A DNA stretch of 32,413 nt from Acidobacteriota bacterium (GTDB lineage Bacteria > Acidobacteriota > Vicinamibacteria > Vicinamibacterales > Fen-181), in assembly GCA_017883185.1 (NCBI GenBank), contig JADGOB010000035.1:1-32413 (forward strand). Direction: 5' to 3'. Below are positions 19,351 through 28,003 of the stretch, piece by piece. The notes beneath the pieces are model-generated. The model searched no databases and was not told the DNA's origin. It saw only the letters and a program-made list of their open reading frames with translations. Every line of letters starts with the position of its first letter. Position 1 is the first letter of the stretch. The position numbers were made by a program, and so were the translations under genes.

Positions 19351-19424
19351 ATGACCGACTCGGGGCGCCGCGCGTCCACCCGCGGCAGCCTGGTCGCCCG
19401 CTGGAAGAGCGCATCGGCGGAGAT
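19351..19424 (-). pseudogene. 74-bp fragment of a type III pantothenate kinase gene
   Basis: This stretch matches 21853-21926, inside coaX, in the same orientation at 68 of 74 positions (counted by eye). In the coaX frame it reads ISADALFQRATRLPRVDARR followed by PESVI and then a TAG. Four of the six differences are synonymous. Similarity stops sharply at both ends. It is too short to function. It lies 16 bp upstream of the methyltransferase start, so it could also contribute that gene's leader. Confidence 0.8.
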
Positions 19425-19683
19425 CGGACGAGAACTGGCCGTGATGGAGCAGCTACATCACTCCTATGCCCATCTCAGGCGACAGGAAGCGAGGTCTACG
19501 CTCCCCAGATTAACAGAATGCCCCGTTTCTCCGACACAGCCGTCCTCCCCGGCGCTACCGCGCCCCGGGCACAGAGATGGATCGCGAGTTGCTGGCCCTG
19601 ACGACCGGCTTCCGTCCGATCGAGCGGACCGGACAAGAGACGTCCGCCTGGGCCGCGTGGCTGCAGTAGACGGCGCCAGACTA
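19425..19683. other. Gap left of vapC; no convincing gene
   Basis: About 260 bp between the coaX fragment and the vapC stop. One short plus-strand frame (19577-19669, 30 codons, MDRELLALTTGF...) has protein-like composition but no clear Shine-Dalgarno sequence and no recognisable family; it could be a gene remnant. No repeat, terminator or RNA was seen. Confidence 0.4.
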
Positions 19684-20073
19684 TCAGATCAGGTCGACGC
19701 GGGTGCGTCCGCGGAACCCGGCGATGCCCGAATCCCTGGTCACCAACGGGGCGTCCAGCGCTTCAGCCAGCGCCAGGTAGGCGGCGTCGTAGGCCGTGAG
19801 GTTGTGCCGGAGCTCCCAGACCCGTGGCAGCAACTCGGCGTGCGGATAGCGGGTGATCGGCAGGTCCACGAGGTCCTGGACCGCTTCGCGGGCCCGCCCC
19901 GGTTTGAGCTCGCCGGTTGACGCATACCGCCGAAGTACCTGCGTCACCTCGACATCGAGGAGATGAGGCGCATGCAGGCTCTCGCCGCGCGCAAACAGGC
20001 GGTCGGCCGCCTGGCGGCCGACCGCGCTACCGATCAGCACTTCGATGATGATCGACGCGTCCACCACGATCAT
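19684..20073 (-). CDS. vapC: PIN-domain ribonuclease toxin (VapC family)
   Basis: A 129-aa Mg-dependent endoribonuclease of the type II toxin class. Acidic active-site residues are visible at Asp5 (MIVVDASIIIEVL), Glu42 (LLDVEVTQVLRR), Asp96 (TAYDAAYLALAEAL) and Asp114 (LVTRDSGI). These are the four conserved PIN acidic positions, so the toxin looks intact. Its ATG overlaps the antitoxin stop as ATGA. VapC toxins generally cut tRNA or rRNA; the target here is unknown. It lies in the small accessory island between the methyltransferase and coaX genes. Confidence 0.92.
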   Translation of the reverse strand: MIVVDASIIIEVLIGSAVGRQAADRLFARGESLHAPHLLDVEVTQVLRRYASTGELKPGRAREAVQDLVDLPITRYPHAELLPRVWELRHNLTAYDAAYLALAEALDAPLVTRDSGIAGFRGRTRVDLI

Positions 20074-20300
20074 CGCGAGTCACGCTCGGCGCGGATCGCA
20101 TCGGCCGGCGAGATCTCCGGAGTGACCGTCGACCGCGACAGCAAGCGCTCGCGCATCTCCCTGGGCGTCGGACGTTCGGCGCTTCGGCGCACTTCCGCAA
20201 TCAGGTAGTCGGACAACGTCATTCCCTCAATCGCAGCCCTCGCTTTCAACACCTGGTGCAGGCTGTCGGGCACGTTGCGTAGCTGGATCATTCGCGACAT
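20070..20300 (-). CDS. vapB: VapB-type antitoxin, ribbon-helix-helix (FitA-like)
   Basis: A 76-aa antitoxin: N-terminal ribbon-helix-helix (MIQLRNVPDSLHQVLKARAAIEGMTLSDYLIAEVRR), then a charged flexible tail (RPTPREMRERLLSRSTVTPE...) expected to wrap the toxin active site. The frame is open further upstream, but the start at 20300 is chosen because the ribbon strand begins there and the upstream part overlaps an AT-rich palindromic operator. Antitoxin and toxin overlap by 4 nt. The complex normally represses its own promoter. Confidence 0.88.
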   Translation of the reverse strand: MSRMIQLRNVPDSLHQVLKARAAIEGMTLSDYLIAEVRRSAERPTPREMRERLLSRSTVTPEISPADAIRAERDSR

Positions 20301-20331
20301 GCTGCTAGCATGTTTGCATGTAGATAACATG
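20297..20331 (-). promoter_or_regulatory. vapBC operator: four CATG half-sites in two inverted repeats
   Basis: ACATGCT-GCT-AGCATGT (20297-20313) is a perfect inverted repeat covering the vapB start codon. CATGT-AGATA-ACATG (20317-20331) is a second one beside it. This fits ribbon-helix-helix dimers binding side by side in autoregulation. The stretch is AT-richer than its surroundings. Confidence 0.7.
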
Positions 20332-20703
20332 TCAATCCCTTCTTGAGACATGCCCTCATCCGGTGCAACGGCTGTGCCGGCCGATTTATGGCCTGGGACC
20401 GCGGATCTCGAAGAAGACGACGCAGTTTCCGCGATCCGCTGGGACAATGGCCGCGCAGGAACGCGCGGTCGGCCCCGTCAGCCGCTGTCTCGAGCGCTCA
20501 CCCAGCCGGGTCGGAGGTCGGTGCGGGCACGAGGTTCCTCAGGGACTGCGGACGAGGTCGCTTCCGCGCGACGTTCGGGACGAGTCCGAGGATGAATGAG
20601 GTGACGTCGGCGTTCCGGGGCATCTTCAACGAGCAAGGACGCCAGACGACAACCGGCGAACGCTTCACCGCGCGTGGACATCAACAGCGCGACCATGACG
20701 ACG
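20332..20703. other. Gap upstream of vapBC; no supported gene
   Basis: Several frames are open through this GC-rich stretch on both strands, but none shows a domain, a signal peptide or a good ribosome binding site. I see no terminator or tRNA. It is probably decayed accessory DNA belonging to the island. Confidence 0.4.
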
Positions 20704-20732
20704 GGTTCCCCCGCACGCGCGGGGATGCACCG
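20704..20732 (+). CRISPR. Solitary type I-E-like CRISPR repeat (29 nt), no array
   Basis: The 29-nt stretch starts GGTTCCCCCGCACGCGCGGG, continues GATGCACCG and contains the palindrome CCCCGC-ACGC-GCGGGG. It closely resembles the type I-E consensus, in which the end is usually GATGAACC(G). At 61-bp steps on either side there is no second convincing repeat, and no cas gene lies in the window. It is either the last remnant of an array or a repeat carried in with the island. Confidence 0.6.
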
Positions 20733-20758
20733 CGGCGTGGAAGTCGAATCCGTCTCAA

Positions 20759-20779
20759 CTGCACCTCGTGAAGGTGCAG
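20759..20779 (+). other. Hairpin next to the solitary CRISPR repeat
   Basis: CTGCACCT-CGTGA-AGGTGCAG is a perfect 8-bp stem with a 5-nt loop. The following GGGGAACC (20779-20786) is the inverse of the GGTTCCCC that opens the CRISPR-like repeat at 20704. No T-run follows on the plus strand, so a terminator is not obvious. Confidence 0.5.
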
Positions 20780-20843
20780 GGGAACCTGGCGGCGGGCGGC
20801 CGCCGTGTCCAACCGCGCAAGCGGCTGACGGCTGCCGGCGACC

Positions 20844-21590
20844 CTACGGTCCGTACGCGACGTCCGGCAGCTTGAGACGGTCGCGCAGCAGCTTGATGGT
20901 CGCCGCCTCGACTGCCCGCGCGTATTCCTGGGCCGGCATCCGGTCACGGAAGCCAGCCAGATCCTGTTCGGCTTCCACCCGCAGCGTGTTCATCACGTCC
21001 GCCGGTGTCGCCTGGCAGGCGGCCGCCAGCAGCTCGTCGTCGATCGCCTGCAGCCTGGCGACGAACGCCGCGCGCGCCTCGCCCCGCAAGCTGCGGCTCA
21101 GAGAGCGCTCCTCGCCAAGCTCGGCGAGAATGCTCTCGACCGCGCGCTCGAACTCGCCGCCCAGGGCCCCGCCCGCCACGCGGTCGGTCAGCCTCGTCAC
21201 AACACGATCGAGATGCGCGCGCAGCGAGTGCCCCGGCTTCGTCCGCCGATCTTCTCCGGCCGGTTCGCCCGCTCCGCCCGCATCCGCGGCCGCCACTGGA
21301 AACGCCCCGCCACCCGCCGTGCCCACACCGACGGCCCTCCGCCATTGGTCGAACACCTCGAGCACGTCGGCTTCGCAGAACTCCACGCGGAGCGGCCGCC
21401 GGCTCGGCGCCCTGGCCTCGCGACGCTCGACGCAGCGGTCGATGCCGCGCAAGGCCACCTTCAGTGGAATGCCCTGCGTGGCCCAGCCTGTGACCATCTG
21501 GAAGGCGGGCCCGACCACGCGCACGAGGTGGCCCGCGTTCTTCCGGCACAGGTGCGCTTCGATCTCGCGGCAGTAGGAATCGCTGTCCAT
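20844..21590 (-). CDS. Hypothetical protein downstream of coaX
   Basis: A 248-aa protein of unknown function. The N-terminal half (MDSDSYCREIEAHLCRKNAGHLVRVVGPAF through VEFCEADVLEVFDQWRRA) looks globular, with Cys residues at about 7, 15, 53 and 72. A Gly/Ala-rich linker (about 87-112) leads to a helical C-terminal half. There is no signal peptide or membrane segment. It starts 24 nt after the coaX stop and is probably cotranscribed with coaX and birA. I do not recognise the family. Codon use and coding periodicity look like the neighbouring core genes, so it is more likely a lineage-specific gene than part of the island. Confidence 0.7.
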   Translation of the reverse strand: MDSDSYCREIEAHLCRKNAGHLVRVVGPAFQMVTGWATQGIPLKVALRGIDRCVERREARAPSRRPLRVEFCEADVLEVFDQWRRAVGVGTAGGGAFPVAAADAGGAGEPAGEDRRTKPGHSLRAHLDRVVTRLTDRVAGGALGGEFERAVESILAELGEERSLSRSLRGEARAAFVARLQAIDDELLAAACQATPADVMNTLRVEAEQDLAGFRDRMPAQEYARAVEAATIKLLRDRLKLPDVAYGP

Positions 21591-21614
21591 GAGAGTGACG
21601 AACGGCCGTGGCCC

Positions 21615-22403
21615 CTACCCTTTGGTCCCCTTGTTCCTGTTCCAGATCAGCCGGAGCCCGTGCAGCGTGAGATCCCGGTCCACCGCGTCGATCATCGGCG
21701 TGTCGGACGCGATCATCTCCGCGAGGCCGCCCGTGGCGATGCAGGCCACGCTGTCGCCCAACTCGCGACGCAGGCGCTGGACGATCCCTTCGACCAGGCC
21801 GATGTAGCCGAAGAACAGCCCCGACTGAATCGACCCGACGGTCGTGCGGCCGATGACCGACTCGGGGCGCCGCACGTCCACCCTCGGCAGCCTGGCTGCC
21901 CGCTGGAACAGCGCATCGGCGGAAATGTTGACACCAGGGCAGATGACACCGCCCAGATACTCCCCGCGCGCCGAGATCGCGTCGAACGTGGTCGCGGTTC
22001 CGAAGTCCACCACGATCAGGGCTCGGCCATCCGGGCGCCCGTAGCGCTCGTACGCCGCCACGCCGTTCACGATCCGGTCCGCTCCCACGTCTGACGGGGG
22101 CTCGTAGAGGATCGGCATCCCGGTGTCCACGCCGGCTTCGACGACGAGCGGGAGGCGGTCGAAGTACCGCTTCGCCATCTCCACGGTCGGGCGCGTCAGC
22201 GTCGGCACGACCGACGCCATGACGACGCCATCCACCTCACGCGGGGCGAGCTGACCGTGCTGGAACAGCTGCAGCACCCACATGCCCATCTCGTCTGCGG
22301 TTCGCTGCCGCTGGGTGGACAAACGCCAGCTCTGCAGCAGGCAGTCGTCGCGGAACACGCCGACGACGATGTTGGTGTTGCCAATATCAAGGGCGAGCAG
22401 CAT
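21615..22403 (-). CDS. coaX: Type III pantothenate kinase
   Basis: Catalyses the first step of coenzyme A synthesis, phosphorylation of pantothenate, with the feedback-insensitive type III enzyme. The 262-aa ASKHA-fold protein has MLLALDIGNTNIVVGVF (phosphate-1 loop), GADRIVNGVAAYERYG, VVDFGTATTFDAIS and GGVICPGVNISADALF. The frame is open 25 codons further upstream, but the ATG at 22403 is right because the family begins with this strand. The segment 21853-21926 has a second copy at 19351-19424. It follows birA after a 107-bp gap made of short tandem repeats. Confidence 0.95.
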   Translation of the reverse strand: MLLALDIGNTNIVVGVFRDDCLLQSWRLSTQRQRTADEMGMWVLQLFQHGQLAPREVDGVVMASVVPTLTRPTVEMAKRYFDRLPLVVEAGVDTGMPILYEPPSDVGADRIVNGVAAYERYGRPDGRALIVVDFGTATTFDAISARGEYLGGVICPGVNISADALFQRAARLPRVDVRRPESVIGRTTVGSIQSGLFFGYIGLVEGIVQRLRRELGDSVACIATGGLAEMIASDTPMIDAVDRDLTLHGLRLIWNRNKGTKG

Positions 22404-22418
22404 GGTGAAAACCCAATC

Positions 22419-22514
22419 CCTTGCGACCTTGCGATCTTGCGAGCTGCCAGCCGGCAGCCGCCAGCGGGCAGCAGGCACCGCCCTGTTCCCTAACCCCTAA
22501 CCCCTAACCCCTAC
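22419..22514. repeat. Three consecutive short tandem arrays between birA and coaX
   Basis: Three blocks follow each other. Octamers: CCTTGCGA twice and TCTTGCGA (22419-22442). Five heptamers of the form GCNGSCA in register (22443-22477). After 9 nt, four heptamers: TCCCTAA, CCCCTAA twice and CCCCTAC (22487-22514), running into the last codons of birA. On the minus strand the last block is GGGG-TTA repeated, able to form a G-quadruplex in the transcript just after the birA stop codon. Confidence 0.8.
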
Positions 22515-23356
22515 CTGCCGAGCCATCGGACTTCGCCGGCGATGACGCGGCGGGTCGCGCCGTCGGCGGTGACCAGCAGGGCGCCGTCGCGATCGACGCC
22601 CGAGGTCGTGGCCGCGTGCCATCCCGATGTGTCAACAATCTCCACGCGCGCCCCCACGGATGAGGGCGACAGCGCGCGCCACCGGTCGAGAACCTGGTCG
22701 AATCCCCCGACCGAGAGCTCGGTCAACCGTTCCGCCAGGCACGCGAGCGATTCGGCCCACACCGCCGCCCGATCGACGGCCCGCCCGACTTCCGCCTCGA
22801 TCGACGTCGCGCGATGCGCGATGTCCGGCGGGTAGGCGGCGCTCAGCACGTTGATGCCGTATCCCAGGATGACATGCCGCAGCTCGCCGCCTGCCGCGGC
22901 CGCCTCTGCAAGAATCCCGCACACCTTCCGCGGCCCGACCACGAGGTCGTTGGGCCATTTGATCTCCACCGGGAGGCCGGTTGACGCGCGAAGCGCCTCG
23001 GCGAGCGCGACGCCCGCCGTGAGGGTGATCCGCGAGGCGACCGAGACGGAGCGGGCGTCCCAGTCCCCGACCATCTCGCCGGGCCTCAGCACCACCGACA
23101 CGTAGAGCCCGGCACCAGGCGGAGAGAACCAGGTCCGCCCCATCCGTCCCCGGCCGCTCTCCTGGCACTCTGCGGCCACCACCGTGCCGTGCGCCGCGCC
23201 GGCCGCCGCCGCACGCTCCGCCACGTCGTTGGTGGACGACACCGAGTCGTACCAGACCACCCGGGACGCGAACCCGCTCAGGCGAGCGGCCCGGTGTGCG
23301 AGTGCCTCGACAAACCCGGCCGGCAGGTCGGCCGCCAGCGGCGGGAGCCCGCTCAC
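22511..23356 (-). CDS. birA: Biotin-[acetyl-CoA-carboxylase] ligase, no DNA-binding domain
   Basis: Attaches biotin to the carrier domain of biotin-dependent carboxylases. The 281-aa protein has the biotinyl-AMP loop GRGRMGR (68-74), KWPNDL (133-138), GRKVCGILAE-like PRKVCGILAEA (142-152) and a C-terminal SH3-like domain ending RVIAGEVRWLGR. It lacks the N-terminal helix-turn-helix of E. coli BirA, so it should be a catalytic-only class I ligase and not a bio-operon repressor. The GTG start lies 3 nt after the valS stop, so the two are probably translationally linked. Confidence 0.94.
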   Translation of the reverse strand: MSGLPPLAADLPAGFVEALAHRAARLSGFASRVVWYDSVSSTNDVAERAAAAGAAHGTVVAAECQESGRGRMGRTWFSPPGAGLYVSVVLRPGEMVGDWDARSVSVASRITLTAGVALAEALRASTGLPVEIKWPNDLVVGPRKVCGILAEAAAAGGELRHVILGYGINVLSAAYPPDIAHRATSIEAEVGRAVDRAAVWAESLACLAERLTELSVGGFDQVLDRWRALSPSSVGARVEIVDTSGWHAATTSGVDRDGALLVTADGATRRVIAGEVRWLGR

Positions 23357-23359
23357 CGC

Positions 23360-26008
<2,649 letters not shown>

Positions 26009-26056
26009 AGATCTATTAATCGTAATGGAAGAACAGATGATTGAGAAACGGAAATC

Positions 26057-26167
26057 GGGGATCAGGGATCAGGGATCGGGGAGCCGGGATCCGGGGCAGT
26101 CAGGGCCGCAAGTCGCGAACCGCAGGTCGCAGGCCGCCAGCCGCGGGTCGCAAGGCGCGAGCCGGAT
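26057..26167. repeat. Two phased heptamer arrays between the response regulator and valS
   Basis: 26057-26098 reads as six heptamers in register: GGGGATC, AGGGATC, AGGGATC, GGGGAGC, CGGGATC, CGGGGCA. After 6 nt, 26105-26160 holds eight units of the form NNCGCNN (for example GCCGCAA, GTCGCGA, ACCGCAG), with a degenerate ninth to 26167. The core CGC is kept in all eight. The arrays end 13 nt before the response-regulator stop. No other feature is seen in this gap apart from the AT-rich valS leader. Confidence 0.8.
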
Positions 26168-26180
26168 TGTCGTCTCGAGG

Positions 26181-27416
26181 CTACCGGATCGAGGCCTTGA
26201 GGCGCTCGATCTCTTCGCAGACAAGGCGTTCCGCCGTCGCCGAGACGACCTGGGAGACGACATCGCGGAACGCAGGCTCGCCAAGGCGCTCGAGCACCCG
26301 GCGCGCGACGTCGGAGACGAACGTGTCGGTGACCACCGTGCCCGGAAGCATGACAGTGACGACCGCTCCCGCGTCATGCCGATGGATCACGTCGGCGCCG
26401 TGCTCGCGCTCGGCGTCGAGGAGCGCGGCAAACGCCTCAGAGACCGGCAGCGCGGCATACGCGTCCGTGGCCAGCGGCGCGGCAGCCGAGGCGGCCGCTT
26501 CGAGGTCGTCGCCCGGCGATGACGAGGCGCCGAACGCCGGCCCTGGGCCGAAGACATCCGGACGGACGCGATCCGGATCGAGTCCTGGTTCGCGGGTGAA
26601 ATCCGGGAACACGACGCCGGTGTCCGTGCCGACCGGCGTCGCCGGGACAGCAGGCCACTCGTGCGTTGCCCTGACCGCCGCCGCCCACGGGTCGGCTCCC
26701 TGCGCCTTCGACGTCGTCGCGGCCTCGCGGCCCGACGGGGCGCCGGTCAGATGTGCAAACGCCGCATCGAGGCGATCGAAGTAGTCGTCGAGGGAGCCGT
26801 CGGCCGAGGGAGCCGGCTCCGAACGCAGGTTCAGCGATTCCACATCCAGGCGGAGATCATTCTCCGCTGGCACCATCGGCGGCCGCGGCATCCGCACGGT
26901 CGCGTCCTCCTCGAACTCGCTGCCGCTGGCGTCCTCAACAGCGACGAGCGGGGCGTTGCCGGTGTCCGGCTCGATCTGGAGAACCACGACCACGGCCGGC
27001 TGGTCCGCGGGCGGTTGCTCGGCAACCTGCGCGTCTGAGGAAGGCACCACGCCGCTCAGCAGTTCCTTCACACGGTTAATCAGCAACTGTGGCTCGAACG
27101 GCTTGGCCAGGACGCCGTTGCAACGGATCGACCGCGCACGCTCTTCGTCCACCGGCTCGAACGCGCCCGTGAGGAGCAGCACGGGGATGTGCGCGAGAGC
27201 CGGGTCGTCCTTGATGAACGCCGCCACTTCGTACCCGTCACGCTTCGGCATCCCGACGTCGGCCAGCACGATGTCCGGGCGCTCGACCAGGATGCGATCG
27301 ATCGCCTGCTGGCCGTCACCGACCGCCGTCACCTTGACGTCTTCATCGGCGAAGGTGAGCTCGATCACCCGCTGAATCGTGACACTGTCGTCTGCGAGCA
27401 GGAGTTTGTACGGCAT
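26181..27416 (-). CDS. Response regulator with long acidic linker and unknown C-terminal domain
   Basis: A 411-aa protein with an N-terminal receiver domain (1-120): Asp9/Asp10 (LLLADDSVT), phosphoacceptor Asp53 (IVLADVGMPKRDGYE), Thr83 (VLLLTGAFEP) and Lys105 (VLAKPFEPQ). A Pro/Ala/Asp-rich linker of about 200 residues follows, then a small helical C-terminal domain (about 340-411, VTDTFVSDVARRVLERLGEPAFRDVVSQVVSATAERLVCEEIERL). No DNA-binding or enzymatic output domain is recognisable, so it probably acts by protein contact. The start is set at ATG 27416, where the receiver begins. No sensor kinase lies nearby. Confidence 0.87.
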   Translation of the reverse strand: MPYKLLLADDSVTIQRVIELTFADEDVKVTAVGDGQQAIDRILVERPDIVLADVGMPKRDGYEVAAFIKDDPALAHIPVLLLTGAFEPVDEERARSIRCNGVLAKPFEPQLLINRVKELLSGVVPSSDAQVAEQPPADQPAVVVVLQIEPDTGNAPLVAVEDASGSEFEEDATVRMPRPPMVPAENDLRLDVESLNLRSEPAPSADGSLDDYFDRLDAAFAHLTGAPSGREAATTSKAQGADPWAAAVRATHEWPAVPATPVGTDTGVVFPDFTREPGLDPDRVRPDVFGPGPAFGASSSPGDDLEAAASAAAPLATDAYAALPVSEAFAALLDAEREHGADVIHRHDAGAVVTVMLPGTVVTDTFVSDVARRVLERLGEPAFRDVVSQVVSATAERLVCEEIERLKASIR

Positions 27417-27495
27417 TCGGTCCCCACTGAGGCCACCCGAGCTGGGAGGCCACACATCTCCATATCGGCCTCAGCGCCCTCAAGCGACAGGCGGT

Positions 27496-27900
27496 TCAGG
27501 AGTTGCGCCGGGCCCGAACGTTCTGCTCGATGAAGCCCACGATCTCCTTCATCGCACTGCCGGGCCGGAAGATTCCCTTAATCCCGATAGCCTCGAGTTT
27601 GGGAACGTCGAGGTCAGGGATGATTCCGCCGACGACCACCAGGACGTCGTCGAGTCCGTGCTGGCGCACCAGGTCCATCACCCGCGGGCAGATATGGGTG
27701 TGAGCGCCGGACAGGATCGAGAGGCCGATGACGTCCGCGTCTTCCTGGAGCGCCGCGGCCACCACCTGCTCGGGCGTCTGGCGGAGGCCGGTATAGATGA
27801 CCTCCATGCCGGCGTCCCGCAGGGCGCGGGCGATGACCTTGGCGCCCCGGTCGTGTCCGTCGAGCCCGGGCTTGGCGATGACAACTCGAATTCGTCGCAT
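27496..27900 (-). CDS. B12-binding subunit of an acyl-CoA mutase
   Basis: A 134-aa cobalamin-binding protein. The base-off B12 motif DGHDRG (Asp14-Gly-His16-Asp-Arg-Gly19), SGAHTH and VVGGIIPD match the C-terminal domain of methylmalonyl-CoA mutase and the small subunit of isobutyryl-CoA-type mutases; His16 ligates cobalt. It lies 103 bp downstream of the large subunit and should assemble with it into the active enzyme. The start is ATG 27900 ([17 protein letters not shown]); the frame is open further up but without family resemblance. Confidence 0.94.
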   Translation of the reverse strand: MRRIRVVIAKPGLDGHDRGAKVIARALRDAGMEVIYTGLRQTPEQVVAAALQEDADVIGLSILSGAHTHICPRVMDLVRQHGLDDVLVVVGGIIPDLDVPKLEAIGIKGIFRPGSAMKEIVGFIEQNVRARRNS

Positions 27901-28003
27901 GGTCACCTCAGAGGCTTGCGCCTTTCGACGTGCGGTCCTGCCCACGAATCGGTGCGGCGGTGTGTTGGCCGCCAGCCGCGAGCCGGAAGGCGCAGGCCGG
28001 CCG
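27901..28003. repeat. Gap between the mutase subunits, with a heptamer array
   Basis: 27968-28002 reads as five heptamers in register (GCCGCCA, GCCGCGA, GCCGGAA, GGCGCAG, GCCGGCC), ending 1 nt before the large-subunit stop codon. The 14-mer GGCCGCCAGCCGCG at 27967-27980 recurs at 26132-26145 in another array. The rest of the gap is the small-subunit leader. Confidence 0.65.

Noticed and set aside
20343-20771. 142-codon plus-strand frame above vapBC
   Set aside because: Arg/Ser-rich, no Shine-Dalgarno sequence, and its end translates the CRISPR-like repeat.
22487-22514. CCCCTAA repeats as a telomere or chromosome end
   Set aside because: Only four short units, lying between core genes in the middle of the sequence; an intergenic tandem repeat explains them better.
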